Below, piece after piece: positions 47,382 through 57,850 of a DNA stretch of 64,000 nucleotides. Position 1 is the stretch's first letter; each line of letters begins with the position of its first letter. A program made the translations under genes and the position numbers. Under the pieces are notes generated by a model. It saw only the letters and a program-made list of their open reading frames with translations, was not told the DNA's origin and did no database searches. The stretch spans positions 1,488,001 through 1,552,000 of the forward strand of contig NZ_LR134525.1 in the NCBI RefSeq assembly GCF_900638555.1, in the 5' to 3' direction. Source of the stretch: Neisseria meningitidis. Lineage in GTDB: Bacteria > Pseudomonadota > Gammaproteobacteria > Burkholderiales > Neisseriaceae.

Positions 47382-49251
47382 TCAATGGTTATGGCGCGTA
47401 TTGAGAAACCGTTGTTTTTCGGAAAAACGCTTTGCCAATTCCGTGCCGCCGTAAGGGTTGATGTGGTCTGTGTCCGAGTAAACCGGCAATCCGCCGATTT
47501 GAAAATCTGCGGGGATATAGGCGGCGGCATCAATAATATAGACGTTGGGGTATTTGGCTGCCAATTCCCTGATGCGTGCATTGGCTTTCAGGGTGCTTTC
47601 GTCGTCCGGGCGCAGGGCTTGGCGGTAACCCGGTATGCGGGAAGACAAGATATAGGCGCGCTGGACGTTGTAAGACGAGGCCAAGTTGTCCGCCATCAGG
47701 TAAACGGCTTGTTTTTCGGATGAGAGTTTGTGCAGCATACGGTCGAATTTTTGGAAAAAACCGGCATCATAGGCAAGGGAGCGGCTGTTTTCGGGCATTT
47801 GGCTGCCCCAGCGCATCGCCAAAACCACTTTTGAATACCGGGGCAGGTGTTCTTCGGCATAGCGGTAAACGGCGCGGCAGGCGGCCCAGTTTTGGAATAC
47901 GCGGGACGCGTAGCCTTCCACATAGGCGCAAGCGTCGGCGGAAACCATAGTGGCAGCCCATTTTTCTTTTTTGCCCACGGCATCGAAGAATGTTTTGTAA
48001 TGGTCGGCGTGGGAGTCGCCCAAAACCAGCAGTTCCGGCTGTTTTTCCGTATCCCCCCATAGGCATTGTTTGCCGGTATTGTTGTGGCAGGAGGTGTTGG
48101 AACGCGTCAGCCCCAAGCGGTCGTATTGCGCCATAAACGGCAGTCTCATCGCAAAAAACGAGCCCGCCCCCAAAATGAGCATAGGCAAGGCATAAATCCA
48201 TAAAACGGATTGTGCGAACGAACCTTGCCATTTTTTAAACGGTTTTTCGATGCAGTGGTAAGAAAACAGGGAAAGCAGCAATATCAGGACGACCGCCGCC
48301 GCCGGCGAATAAGGCGGCAGGTTGTCCGGGCCGATATAGCGCATAAAGGCCAATATCGGCCAATGCCACAGATAAAGCGAATAGGAAATCAAACCGGCGG
48401 CAACAGTGATTTTCGATTGGAAAAATTTTTTAAGCGGGTGTTCGTAATGATTGAAATAAATCAGCGCGGCAACAGCCAGACAGGGAATCAAAGCGGCGGG
48501 GCCCGGGAAATAGGCGGTTTGTTCCGAATAGGAAAACAGGCAGGTTGACAATATGCACACGGCAAACAATGCGCCGACGGCGGCACAGCGTCTGCCGACG
48601 GCAGGTTGCCGGCAGCGCATCCACACGGCGGTCAGCGATCCTATCAGTAATTCGCAGGCGCGCAGGTGGGGCAGGTAATATTTATCGAGCGCGGAAGGTA
48701 TAAAGGAGGCGGCAAGGCTTAAGGCACACAGTGCGGCAAGGAAGCCGAACTGTACGCGCAGGCTTTTGCGGGCGACAAGCAGCAGCAGTATCGGAAAGAC
48801 AAAGTAAAATTGTTCTTCGACCGACAAAGACCAGATGTGCAGCAGGGGCTTTTCTTCCTGCGCGGGATCGAAATAATCCTTCCCCCTTGCAAAATACAGG
48901 TTAGAGGCGAAACCCAAGGCGGTCAGCGCGGATTTCCACAAAAGAAAGAAATCATCTTTGGTGAATAAAAAGAAGCCGCCTGCCAGCGTTGCCGCCAATA
49001 CGGCGAAAAATGCGGGCAGAATCCGCTTGATGCGGCGGATATAAAATGCCTTCAGGGAAAACCTCCCCCCCCCCCGACATTTCGCGGTGAAGAATCGTCG
49101 TCATCAAAAAGCCTGAAATCACGAAAAATATATCGACACCGAGGAACCCACCCGGCAGCCAATTTTTTTCGATATGGAACACGATGACGGACAAGACGGC
49201 GGCGGCGCGCAATGTGTCGATGTCCGGACGATAGGGTAAGGCTTGGCTCAT
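47382..49251 (-). CDS. pglI: Glycan O-acetyltransferase PglI, phase-variable, OFF (G11)
   Basis: An acyltransferase-3 membrane protein with a C-terminal SGNH-like domain ([16 protein letters not shown]), matching PglI, which O-acetylates the pilin glycan. The N-terminus ([37 protein letters not shown]) begins at ATG 49251. After ATGTC, eleven Gs (49075-49065) shift the frame and the product ends at 48952. The body ([20 protein letters not shown] onward) is open in the next frame to 47382. With 10 or 13 Gs the gene encodes 622 residues. It is unlinked to the main pgl cluster here, about 23 kb away. Typed as CDS because the state is reversible. Confidence 0.88.
49065..49075 (-). repeat. G11 switch tract in pglI
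   Basis: Eleven Cs on the plus strand between ACCT and GACAT. Frame comparison shows that loss of one base restores the full coding frame. Confidence 0.92.
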
Positions 49252-49463
49252 AATGTTTTTGCTTTCATCGCGGCGGCGCAAATGCCGTCTGAAAGGTCAT
49301 TTTGTACGGGATATTCGGAATGCCGGACGGCTTTTTGCAACAGCGGGGCAGGCGGTTTGTTTTGCAGGAATCGGGGAGGGCAAATCGGAAATGCGGGCGG
49401 GATTTTATTTTGATGCGGCTGCATTCCGGCGGTATGGAAACGCCGAAAACCACCAAAACCGGC

Positions 49464-49497
49464 TTCAGACGGCATTTCCGGCAAAGCCGTCTGAAAA
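49464..49497. terminator. Inverted uptake sequences after ychF
   Basis: TTCAGACGGC and GCCGTCTGAA separated by 12-14 bases, 16 bases past the ychF stop on the minus strand. The stem is in outward-facing order and the T-run is weak, so termination is less certain. Confidence 0.5.
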
Positions 49498-49512
49498 CCT
49501 GCCGCATTTGGG

Positions 49513-50604
49513 TTACACGTTAAACAAAAAGTGCATTACATCGCCGTCCTGCACGACGTATTCCTTACCTTCCACACGCATTTTGCCGGCTTCTTTGGCT
49601 TTGGCTTCGCCGCCGAGCGAGACAAAGTCGTCGTAAGAAATGACTTGGGCGCGGATGAAGCCGCGCTCAAAGTCGGTGTGAATCACGCCGGCGGCTTGCG
49701 GGGCGGTATCGCCTTTGTGTATCGTCCACGCGCGGACTTCTTTCACACCGGCGGTGAAATAGGTTTGCAGCCCCAAGAGGTCGTAACCGGCACGAATCAG
49801 GCGGTTCAGGCCCGGTTCTTCCAAGCCCATTTCGGCGAGGAACTCGGCTTTTTCGTCGTCTTCCAATTCGGCAATTTCGCTCTCCATCGCGGCGCAAACG
49901 GCGACGACGGGGGCGTTTTCTTTTGCCGCCAATTCTTTCAGGCGGTCGAGGTGCGGATTGTTTTCAAAACCGTCTTCGGCGACGTTGCCCACATACATCG
50001 CCGGTTTGGCGGTCAGCAGGAACAGCGGTTTGAGCATCGCGCGTTCTTCCGCGTCCAAACCGAAGGAACGCACGGGTTTGCCTTCGTCCAGATGCGGCAG
50101 CAGTTTTTTGCACAAATCGACCAGCTTTTGCGCGTCTTTGTCGCCTGAGCGGGCGCGTTTTTCTTCGCGGACGATGGCTTTTTCGACACTTGCCAGGTCG
50201 GCAAGTGCCAACTCTGTGCCGATGGTTTCAATGTCGGCAATCGGATCGACGCGGCCTGCAACGTGGACGATGTTGTCGTCGTCAAAGCAGCGCACGACAT
50301 TCACAATCGCATCGGTTTCGCGGATGTTGGCAAGGAACTGGTTGCCCAAGCCCTCGCCTTTGCTCGCGCCTGCAACCAAACCGGCAATATCGACAAATTC
50401 GACGATGGCAGGCTGCATTTTTTGCGGATTGACGATTTTTGCCAATTCGGCCATACGCGGATCGGGGACTTCGACGATGCCGACGTTGGGTTCGATGGTA
50501 CAGAAAGGATAGTTTGCCGCTTCGATACCCGATTGGGTCAGCGCGTTAAAAAGGGTGGATTTGCCGACGTTGGGCAAACCGACGATGCCGCATTTCAAAC
50601 TCAT
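49513..50604 (-). CDS. ychF: Ribosome-binding ATPase/GTPase YchF
   Basis: A 363-residue Obg-family nucleotidase with P-loop [16 protein letters not shown] at the N-terminus, the G3 motif DIAGLV, a coiled-coil insertion and a C-terminal TGS-like domain ([20 protein letters not shown]). It binds ribosomes and prefers ATP. It is a single gene with a start at 50604. Confidence 0.95.
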   Translation of the reverse strand: MSLKCGIVGLPNVGKSTLFNALTQSGIEAANYPFCTIEPNVGIVEVPDPRMAELAKIVNPQKMQPAIVEFVDIAGLVAGASKGEGLGNQFLANIRETDAIVNVVRCFDDDNIVHVAGRVDPIADIETIGTELALADLASVEKAIVREEKRARSGDKDAQKLVDLCKKLLPHLDEGKPVRSFGLDAEERAMLKPLFLLTAKPAMYVGNVAEDGFENNPHLDRLKELAAKENAPVVAVCAAMESEIAELEDDEKAEFLAEMGLEEPGLNRLIRAGYDLLGLQTYFTAGVKEVRAWTIHKGDTAPQAAGVIHTDFERGFIRAQVISYDDFVSLGGEAKAKEAGKMRVEGKEYVVQDGDVMHFLFNV

Positions 50605-50666
50605 GTTTTTTCCTGAAAATAGAGAAATTTAACGGCGGATTATAGCATACCGCCGCCCGCGTTCCG

Positions 50667-50700
50667 AAAAAATGCCGTCTGAAACGGCTTCAGACGGCAT
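50667..50700. terminator. Uptake-sequence terminator after fhs
   Basis: A perfect inverted pair AATGCCGTCTGAA with a short loop, 19 bases past the fhs stop. Confidence 0.8.
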
Positions 50701-50718
50701 CCGGTTTCAGAAAACCGT

Positions 50719-52395
50719 TCAGAACAAGCCGTGAATCACGCCTTCTGCGTCCACATCGATTTTCTCGGCAGCCGGAACTTTGGGCAGGCCGGGCATTTTC
50801 ATCATGTTGCCGCACAGGGCGACGATGAAACCTGCGCCTGCGGAAACGGTGATGCCGCGCACGGCGATGCGGAAGTCTTCGGGGCAGCCCAACAGTTTGG
50901 CGTTGTCGCTCAAAGAGTATTGGGTTTTCGCCATGCAGATCGGCATTTTGTCCAAGCCCAGTTTTTCCAGTGAAGCGATTTCGGCAGACGCTTCCGCGCT
51001 GAAATCAACATCTTCCGCGCCGTACACTTTTTGGGCAATCGCACGGATTTTGTCTTTGATGCCCAACTCGACATCGTAGGCGAAACCGAAGTTATTGGTT
51101 TGACTTTCAATGGCGTTGACGACTTTGCGCGCCAAATCCGCGCCGCCCGCACCACCTTTGCCCCACACTTCGGTCAGGGAAACTTCAACGCCGTGTTCGG
51201 CACAGGCTTTTTCAATCATCGCCAACTCGGCATCGGAGTCGGACACGAAGCGGTTGAGCGCAACGACGACGGGCAGTCCGAATACGTTTTTCAGGTTGGA
51301 AATGTGTTTCAGCAGGTTGGGCAAACCTTTTTCCAAAGCGTCTAAATTTTCTTCGCCGAGGTTGGCGCGTTCCACGCCGCCGTTATATTTCAACGCGCGG
51401 ACAGTCGCCACGACAACAGCCGCATCAGGTTTCAAACCGGCAAGGCGGCATTTGATGTCGCAGAATTTTTCCGCGCCCAAGTCCGCGCCGAAGCCTGCTT
51501 CGGTTACGGCGTAATCGGCAAGGTGTTTCGCCAGACGGGTTGCGGTTACGGAGTTGCAGCCGTGGGCGATGTTGGCGAACGGGCCGCCGTGTACGAAGGC
51601 GGGCGTGCCTTCGATGGTTTGCACCAAGTTGGGCTTAATCGCATCTTTAAGCAATGCCGCCATCGCGCCATTCGCTTTCAAATCTTTGGCGTAAACGGGG
51701 CTGCCGTCTTTGGCGTAGGCGACAAGGATGTTGCCCAAACGCTCTTTCAAATCGCTGATGTCTTTGGCAAGACAGAATACCGCCATCACTTCGGAAGCAA
51801 CGGTAATATCGAAACCGTCAGGACGCATCACGCCGTCAACAGGCTTGCCCATGCCGTCGATGATGTTGCGCAACTGGCGGTCGTTCATATCGACCACGCG
51901 CCGCCACAGCACGCGTTTGGGGTCGATGTTCAACTCGTTGCCTTGGTAGATATGGTTGTCGAGCATCGCGGCAAGCAGATTATTTGCCGCACCGATGGCG
52001 TGAAAATCTCCGGTGAAGTGCAGGTTGATGTCTTCCATCGGCAAAACTTGGGCATAGCCGCCGCCTGCCGCGCCGCCTTTCACGCCGAACACCGGACCCA
52101 AAGAAGGCTCGCGCAAAGCAATCACAGAGTCTTTGCCGATATGGCGCAATGCGTCCGCCAAACCGATGGTTACGGTGGTTTTACCTTCGCCCGCCGGAGT
52201 CGGGTTGATGGCGGTAACCAAAATCAGCCTGCCCTGTTTTTGCGGCAGTTTGAACGCTTCGGCAGGATTGATTTTGGCTTTGTAATGACCGTAAGGCTCA
52301 ATGTTGTCAACGTTCAAACCCAGCTTGGCGGCAATTTCGCCAATCGGGCGCATGGTGGAGGATTGGGCGATTTCGGCATCGGTTTTGAAACTCAT
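50719..52395 (-). CDS. fhs: Formate-tetrahydrofolate ligase
   Basis: A 558-residue ATP-dependent enzyme producing 10-formyl-THF from formate. The P-loop is in [20 protein letters not shown]; other conserved segments are [19 protein letters not shown] and [15 protein letters not shown]. Start at 52395 after a GGAAA site. It is monocistronic, ended by a terminator. Confidence 0.96.
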   Translation of the reverse strand: MSFKTDAEIAQSSTMRPIGEIAAKLGLNVDNIEPYGHYKAKINPAEAFKLPQKQGRLILVTAINPTPAGEGKTTVTIGLADALRHIGKDSVIALREPSLGPVFGVKGGAAGGGYAQVLPMEDINLHFTGDFHAIGAANNLLAAMLDNHIYQGNELNIDPKRVLWRRVVDMNDRQLRNIIDGMGKPVDGVMRPDGFDITVASEVMAVFCLAKDISDLKERLGNILVAYAKDGSPVYAKDLKANGAMAALLKDAIKPNLVQTIEGTPAFVHGGPFANIAHGCNSVTATRLAKHLADYAVTEAGFGADLGAEKFCDIKCRLAGLKPDAAVVVATVRALKYNGGVERANLGEENLDALEKGLPNLLKHISNLKNVFGLPVVVALNRFVSDSDAELAMIEKACAEHGVEVSLTEVWGKGGAGGADLARKVVNAIESQTNNFGFAYDVELGIKDKIRAIAQKVYGAEDVDFSAEASAEIASLEKLGLDKMPICMAKTQYSLSDNAKLLGCPEDFRIAVRGITVSAGAGFIVALCGNMMKMPGLPKVPAAEKIDVDAEGVIHGLF

Positions 52396-52569
52396 GATTT
52401 TCCTTTAGAAATGAGGAGGGACATGCCGTCTGAAAGCATCAGGCGACAAACAGGTGGATTGAAAATAATATCAGGCATATTATAACGTTATCCGCACCAA
52501 ACCCGCAGTGAAATTTTTGACGCAGCAACAAAAATACCGTTCATATTGTTCACAATCCAAGGAGAAAAC

Positions 52570-53001
52570 ATGGGCAGCAACGCATGGCTGTTTTGGGCAT
52601 TGGCATCGGCAGGCTTCGCCTCATTGACCGCCATCTTCGCCAAAATGGGTTTACAGGGTATAGATTCAGATTTCGCTACCTTCATCCGCACCTTGGTCAT
52701 CCTCGCCGCTTTGTTATTGTTTTTAACCTACACCGGCAAATGGCAGGGCGTGAACGGGTTTACAGGAAAAAACTGGACATTCTTAATTCTGTCGGGTTTG
52801 GCGACCGGCGCATCCTGGCTCGCCTACTTCAAAGCCCTGCAACTGGGCAACGCCTCGCAAGTCGCGCCCGTCGACAAATTCAGCCTGGTCCTGGTCGCCC
52901 TGATGGCGGTGGTCTTTTTGGACGAACGCCCGAACACGCAGGAATGGATAGGCTTGGGACTGGTAACGGCGGGCGTGTTGGTGCTGGCGTTGAAACGTTA
53001 A
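52570..53001 (+). CDS. EamA-family small transporter
   Basis: A 143-residue membrane protein with about five hydrophobic segments and the EamA/DMT signature (one domain: ASAGFASLTAIFAKMGLQGI, then FLDERPNTQEWIGLGLVTAG near the end). Single-domain members may work as dimers; the substrate is unknown. AAGGAG at 52559-52564 is five bases before the ATG at 52570. The following gap to 53246 has only uptake-sequence fragments. Confidence 0.8.
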   Translation: MGSNAWLFWALASAGFASLTAIFAKMGLQGIDSDFATFIRTLVILAALLLFLTYTGKWQGVNGFTGKNWTFLILSGLATGASWLAYFKALQLGNASQVAPVDKFSLVLVALMAVVFLDERPNTQEWIGLGLVTAGVLVLALKR

Positions 53002-53246
53002 ACCGAATCCGCCATACCGTCTGAAACCGGGTTTTGACAATCTGACGGGCGGCGGTCTGAACAAAGTTACCCAATAAAATCCGACACCGCGCCGACGGCA
53101 AACCGCCGCATCCGACAGGGGTCGGCTTCAGATGGCATTTGTTGGACGGAAAGCCCCGAACGCCCTATTTTCACGCCTCCACGAAAATATGCCGGACATC
53201 CGGTCGGAACCGTTCGGCAGCCGGCTCGGCAAGCCACCGTTTTATT

Positions 53247-53942
53247 TCACTTCCAAGCCCCTGCAAGGGCTTGAGCCTCTTTCAGACGGCATACCGTGCC
53301 GACATCCAGCCACAAGCCCGTATGCTTCTGACCGCTCACGCGGTTTTGCCGCATTTCGCCACGCAATACGGGCGCGAGTTTCGCCACACTGCCCGCTTCG
53401 ATTCCGTCAAACATTTCAGGACGGTAAATACCCACGCCGCTGAATGTCAATCCGTTGCCGCCATTTACTTCCGGCCGCACGCTGCCGTCGGGCAGCAGGG
53501 AAAAATCGCCGTCGGGGTTGTGCGGCGGATTTTCCACCAGCCACAGATGGGCGGAAATATGTTCCGGCAGGGACGATGCCGTCTGAAACGCGGCGGTAAA
53601 ATCGATGTCGGTCAGCACGTCGCCGTTGACGACCAAAAACGGCTGCCCACCCAACAGCGGCAATGCCCGTGCGATACCGCCTGCCGTTTCCAAACCGCCT
53701 GCGGGTTCGGGCGAATAGGCGATGTTCACGCCATAAGCCGAGCCGTCGCCCAAAGCATCTTCTATCTGCCGGCCCAGCCAAGCGTGGTTGATGACGATTT
53801 CGGTAAACCCCGCCTGCTTCAGACGGCATAGGTGCCAACCGATTAGAGGCTTACCCGCCACATCGAGCAGCGGCTTCGGAGTGGTATCGGTCAAAGGATG
53901 CATACGCTCGCCGCGTCCTGCCGCCAGTATCATCGCTTTCAT
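53247..53942 (-). CDS. Nucleotidyltransferase, MurU-like
   Basis: A 231-residue sugar-1-phosphate nucleotidyltransferase. The N-terminus MKAMILAAGRGERMHPLTDT holds the nucleotide-binding loop, followed by PKPLLDVAGKPLI, and VVNGDVLTDIDF carries the metal aspartate. The closest match by memory is MurU, which makes UDP-MurNAc in peptidoglycan recycling; a glucose- or mannose-1-phosphate enzyme is possible. It lies 17 bases after the flavin reductase stop on the same strand. Confidence 0.72.
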   Translation of the reverse strand: MKAMILAAGRGERMHPLTDTTPKPLLDVAGKPLIGWHLCRLKQAGFTEIVINHAWLGRQIEDALGDGSAYGVNIAYSPEPAGGLETAGGIARALPLLGGQPFLVVNGDVLTDIDFTAAFQTASSLPEHISAHLWLVENPPHNPDGDFSLLPDGSVRPEVNGGNGLTFSGVGIYRPEMFDGIEAGSVAKLAPVLRGEMRQNRVSGQKHTGLWLDVGTVCRLKEAQALAGAWK

Positions 53943-53959
53943 ATATATCTGTCCGAATA

Positions 53960-54460
53960 TCAGTCTAAAAATCTAAACTGCCGTCTGAAATACAGCAGCG
54001 CGGGGCGTTTGCACCCGCAGTTTTTGATTTCGTCGAGCCTGACGTAAAACACAAAATGCGTGCCGATTTCATGTTTGCCGACAATATGCCCGTGCAGGTG
54101 CGCCAACGCGCCCTCTATTTCAAGTTGTCCCGTTTTGCCGCGATGCCAGATGTGGTAGGCAAACCGCTCTTCGGGCGACAGGCCGGTCAGCCCGGCAAAA
54201 TGTTCGGCAACATCCTGATGTTCGTCCGCCAGCGTATTGATGCAGAGGCTGCCGTTTTCCGACAGGATCGGAATGATTCGCGCACTCCGGTTGATGCACA
54301 GCATCACGGTCGGCGGCTCGTCCGTAACCGGCGCAACCGCCGTCATTGTAATGCCGTAACGCCCTGCCGCACCGTCTGTCGTGATGACATGAACGCCTGC
54401 CGCACAGGATGCCATCGCATCACGGAACGAAGTTTGAAAAGTTTTCTGCAAATCCGCCAT
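53960..54460 (-). CDS. Flavin reductase (HpaC-like)
   Basis: A 166-residue flavin-reductase-like protein with the FMN-binding split-barrel pattern (DAMASCAAGVHVITTDGA, then YGITMTAVAPVTDEPPTVML and INTLADEHQDVAEHFAG). It resembles the small subunit that supplies FADH2 or FMNH2 to 4-hydroxyphenylacetate 3-hydroxylase. The upstream gene is the NadR/FarR regulator, whose known ligand is 4-hydroxyphenylacetate. No oxygenase large subunit is nearby. Confidence 0.82.
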   Translation of the reverse strand: MADLQKTFQTSFRDAMASCAAGVHVITTDGAAGRYGITMTAVAPVTDEPPTVMLCINRSARIIPILSENGSLCINTLADEHQDVAEHFAGLTGLSPEERFAYHIWHRGKTGQLEIEGALAHLHGHIVGKHEIGTHFVFYVRLDEIKNCGCKRPALLYFRRQFRFLD

Positions 54461-54574
54461 TTTTCCCCTTTAAACTGTCCCCTATATAAGAATGCTGCAC
54501 ACAAGGCACCCCCCATGTGCAGCAGTTCTGATTCAAAAAGCCGTCGGTCGGACATTTCCGCGCGTTACGGCGTA

Positions 54575-55015
54575 TTACGAGTTCAACGCATCCTCGATTT
54601 TGGCAAGTTCTGCCAACAGGTCTTTAAGCAGCAGCATTTTCTCGCGGCCCAGCACTTCCTCGATAGCGTCGTAACGCTCGTCCACTTCTTCGCCGATTTC
54701 CTCATACAGCTTCTCGCCCTCGGCAGTCAGCTTCAGAAAAACACGTCGTTGGTCGTTGGAAGGTTTCAGGCGGACAACCAAACCCGCTTTTTCAAGGCGG
54801 GTCAGGATACCGGTCAGGCTGGGGCGCAAAATGCACGCCTGATTCGCCAAATCTTGAAAGTCCAGCGTGCCGTTTTCCGCCAAAAGACGGATAATCCGCC
54901 ATTGCTGATCGGTAATATTCGCCTGATTCAGAATAGGCCTGAATTGGGTCATCAGGGCTTCCCTTGCCTGTATCAGACCGATATTGATAGACGCATGTTT
55001 TGATTGGGTAGGCAT
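54575..55015 (-). CDS. nadR: MarR-family regulator NadR/FarR
   Basis: A 146-residue MarR-type repressor with the winged helix: ITDQQWRIIRLLAENGTLDF, QACILRPSLTGILTRLEKAG recognition helix, and the wing NDQRRVFLKLTAEG. In N. meningitidis this protein (NadR, called FarR in gonococci) represses the adhesin gene nadA and is released by 4-hydroxyphenylacetate; in gonococci it controls the farAB fatty-acid efflux pump. Here it lies 114 bases upstream of the flavin reductase, on the same strand. The name follows close family resemblance and context. Confidence 0.85.
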   Translation of the reverse strand: MPTQSKHASINIGLIQAREALMTQFRPILNQANITDQQWRIIRLLAENGTLDFQDLANQACILRPSLTGILTRLEKAGLVVRLKPSNDQRRVFLKLTAEGEKLYEEIGEEVDERYDAIEEVLGREKMLLLKDLLAELAKIEDALNS

Positions 55016-55358
55016 TGTTTTAAGTCTCCAAGTTATCGAAAATCAAACTTTCAAACCGTCGGGAAAGCCTGTGGGCGTAAATTTTGATGCAACCGTTATA
55101 TAACAAAACGAACATATAGCAACAATACGCTATAAACCGCATCGGACGACTGGGTATAAAAGACTTTAATTCCGATAATCCTATCTAAAAATATTTTAAT
55201 AGTTATATCTTAGTCTATTTTCCCTACAATCTCAACAAAGTATTACATTTACTGTCGAAAGAACTTTCTTCCAGAAAAAACAAAAGCCGCCGCATCAGAC
55301 GAGCAAGGTATATGCCGTTTGATTCTCTACATAGCGTAAAGTTTAACAAAAACAAAAG
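55016..55358. other. A/T-rich gap upstream of nadR
   Basis: Between nadR and the thioredoxin-like gene, 55085-55358 is clearly richer in A and T than its surroundings. A possible minus-strand promoter TTGTTG-16-TTATAT lies near 55095-55125, reading toward nadR. No gene is seen. Confidence 0.4.
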
Positions 55359-55868
55359 TTAACCGAAAACATCCGCCTGAAAAATTCGTGCGCGCAAGCC
55401 CCAATAACTGCTGATTCCCGTCGTATAGTGAACCATTTTCCCATTTTTGACCAAAACGACGGCAGGCGTTGCGACAATCCGCCAAGACCTTGCCAAACCC
55501 CCGTCCTCATCGTTGACCGTCGGAAAGCCCAAGCCCCGCTTTGCCATATACGCCGCCACTTCGGACGCGCTGCCGGAACGTACCGCCACGCCGACGACCG
55601 GCACGCCGTCCGCCGCCAAATCATCGATTATCGGCGACTGATAACGGCACACGCCGCACCAGCTCCCCCAAAAATACACCAAAACCGCCTTATCCCGGCT
55701 AAACTGTCCCAAAGTCAGCCGCTGCCCCGACAGCAGGGTCAAAGGCCGCCCTGCCGCACCGGCCGGCTCTTCGGGCTTGCGTATCCAATCCAAAAACAGC
55801 GACACCAATAAAAACACCAATGCCGTCTGAACGGCAAATTTGATGCCCGAAAGCAGTTTCTTTTTCAT
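55359..55868 (-). CDS. Thioredoxin-like thiol-disulfide protein (TlpA/ScsD type)
   Basis: A 169-residue protein with an N-terminal membrane anchor (about residues 10-28) and a periplasmic thioredoxin domain. The active site is WCGVC (in FWGSWCGVCRYQSP) and the cis-proline is in VATPAVVLV. It probably reduces or oxidises envelope protein disulfides. The ATG at 55868 (MKKKLLSG) is preferred to the one twelve bases upstream. The tRNA-Lys gene lies upstream. Confidence 0.82.
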   Translation of the reverse strand: MKKKLLSGIKFAVQTALVFLLVSLFLDWIRKPEEPAGAAGRPLTLLSGQRLTLGQFSRDKAVLVYFWGSWCGVCRYQSPIIDDLAADGVPVVGVAVRSGSASEVAAYMAKRGLGFPTVNDEDGGLARSWRIVATPAVVLVKNGKMVHYTTGISSYWGLRARIFQADVFG

Positions 55869-55946
55869 ACGCTCTCTCAAACGGTACGCCCGCGCAACCG
55901 GCAGGCAAACAAAAAGCCAAGTCTCAAAACTTGGCTTCCGGTTATC

Positions 55947-56022
55947 TGGTGGGTCGTGAGCGATTCGAACGCTCGACCAACGGATTAAAAGTCCGCTGCT
56001 CTACCGACTGAGCTAACGACCC
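55947..56022 (-). tRNA. tRNA-Lys (anticodon TTT)
   Basis: On the minus strand 76 bases fold as a cloverleaf: acceptor GGGTCGT/ACGACCC, D arm AGCTCAGTCGGTAGAGC, anticodon loop CTTTTAA, and a T arm with GTTCGAATC. CCA is encoded at the 3' end. Confidence 0.98.
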
Positions 56023-56232
56023 GATAAGCCGTGCATTATACAGCACCATCCTGCCTCGTCAAGCAAATTTTACAGGCTTAATTGCAGACCACTGTTTGCA
56101 CGGGATATTTTGACAACGGATTTTCACAATCCGCCGCATACCGTGTAAAAGTTCGCACAAGGAAAGGCAAACCGCCCGAAATCAATGTACACTTTCCGCC
56201 CGTTTCCCAAACTGCACACAGAAACACACATT

Positions 56233-57312
56233 ATGAACATACAAAACATCCGCACCCTCCTCGACACCGTCGCCGTTCCGAATACGGCACGCACGCTCGG
56301 CGGCGAAAAGGCCGTCCGTTCGGTCGAACAGCGTTCAGACGGCATCCATATCGCCCTGCATTTCGGCTTCCCCGTCGCGCACATTGCCTCAGAAACAGCC
56401 GACCGCATACAGGAAATCCTGATGCCGCTGACAGGCGACACACACATCCATCTGTCCATGGACACTGAAATCGGCACACACAAAGTCCAGCCCGGCGTTA
56501 CCACCATCAAAGGCGTGAAAAACATCATCGCCGTCGCCTCTGGCAAAGGCGGCGTGGGCAAATCAACGACGACAGCCAACCTTGCCGCCGCAATGGCGCG
56601 CATGGGCGCGCGCGTCGGCGTACTCGATGCCGACCTTTACGGCCCGAGCCAACCGACCATGTTGGGTGTGGACGACCGCAAACCCGATCAGAAAAACCAA
56701 AAACTCATTCCCGTCGAATCTTCAGACGGCATACAGGTCATGTCTATCGGCTTTCTCGTCGATACCGACCAAGCCGTCGTCTGGCGCGGGCCGATGGTCA
56801 GCCAAGCCTTGCAGCAACTGATGTTTCAAAGCGAGTGGGACGAAGTGGATTATCTTTTCATCGACCTGCCCCCCGGCACGGGCGACATCCAGCTCACGCT
56901 GTCCCAGCGCATCCCCGTAACCGGTTCCGTCATCGTAACCACGCCGCAGGACATCGCCCTGATAGACGCGCGCAAAGCCGTGGATATGTTCCGCAAAGTC
57001 AACATTCCCATTTTGGGCGTATTGGAAAATATGTCCGTCCACATCTGCACCAACTGCGGACACAGCGAAGCACTGTTCGGCACGGACGGCGGCAAAGATT
57101 TAGCCGCACGCCTCAACGTCCCCCTGCTCGGACAGCTTCCCCTAAGCCTGCCCGTGCGCGAAGCCATGGACGGCGGCACACCGGCGCAACTGTTCGACGA
57201 ACACCCCGCCATCGCCCGAATCTACACCGATGCCGCATTCCAAATCGCCCTGGGCGTTGCCGACAAAGGCAAAGACTTCAGCAGCCGCTTCCCCAAAATC
57301 GTCATCGAATAA
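56233..57312 (+). CDS. Iron-sulfur cluster carrier Mrp/ApbC
   Basis: A 359-residue P-loop ATPase of the Mrp/NBP35 family. The N-terminal MIP18-like part (to about 90) precedes the deviant Walker A VASGKGGVGKSTTTANLA at about 100-117. CTNCGH near residue 280 holds the CxxC pair that carries the cluster, and DLPPGTGD is the switch. ATG 56233 gives the typical length; a longer frame to 56185 is unsupported. Confidence 0.9.
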   Translation: MNIQNIRTLLDTVAVPNTARTLGGEKAVRSVEQRSDGIHIALHFGFPVAHIASETADRIQEILMPLTGDTHIHLSMDTEIGTHKVQPGVTTIKGVKNIIAVASGKGGVGKSTTTANLAAAMARMGARVGVLDADLYGPSQPTMLGVDDRKPDQKNQKLIPVESSDGIQVMSIGFLVDTDQAVVWRGPMVSQALQQLMFQSEWDEVDYLFIDLPPGTGDIQLTLSQRIPVTGSVIVTTPQDIALIDARKAVDMFRKVNIPILGVLENMSVHICTNCGHSEALFGTDGGKDLAARLNVPLLGQLPLSLPVREAMDGGTPAQLFDEHPAIARIYTDAAFQIALGVADKGKDFSSRFPKIVIE

Positions 57313-57365
57313 AGCCGCGCCCGAAACCGCAACAGCAATGCCGTCCCAAGCCCCGCGCCTGCCGA

Positions 57366-57850
57366 TATGCCGTCATTCCCGCGCAGGCGGGAATCTAGAA
57401 CGTGGAATCTAAGAAACCGTGTTGTAAAGGCAGACCGATGCCGTCATTCCCACGAAAGTGGGAATCTAGAACGTAAAATCTCAAGAAACCGTTATACCCG
57501 ATAAGTTTCTGCACCGACAGGTCTGGATTCCCGCCTGCGCGGGAATGACGGTTCGGGTATTTCTGACGATTTAGGCATTCCCGACAAGGTGGATTTTCAA
57601 GGTGTTGTATAGGGTGTAGGAGGATTCGTAAAAGGTGAGTTATAGGGTGGGCTTCAGCCCACCGATTCCAACGATTCCACCAATCCTACACCGTTCCCAT
57701 AGACTCAAATCAACACAGAAACTTATGCGCCGTCATTCCCGCGCAGGCGGGAATCTAGGATGCGGAATCTCAAGAAACCGTTTTGCCCGATAAGTTTCCG
57801 CACCGACAGGTCTGGATTCCCGCTTTCGCGGCAATGGCGGGCCAAGGAGG
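57366..57850. repeat. dRS3/NIME block between mrp and pilC
   Basis: At least five dRS3 repeats with RS segments such as AAGAAACCGTT-x-TACCCGATAAG, and a palindrome GTGGGCTTCAGCCCAC at 57647-57662. No gene is seen here; 57851-58241 is the pilC upstream region, with a possible -10 (TAAAAT at 58096-58101) and a G/C-rich leader. Confidence 0.85.

Noticed and set aside
48952..49281. Independent 109-codon membrane protein gene
   Set aside because: It is the N-terminal part of pglI cut off by the G11 frameshift.
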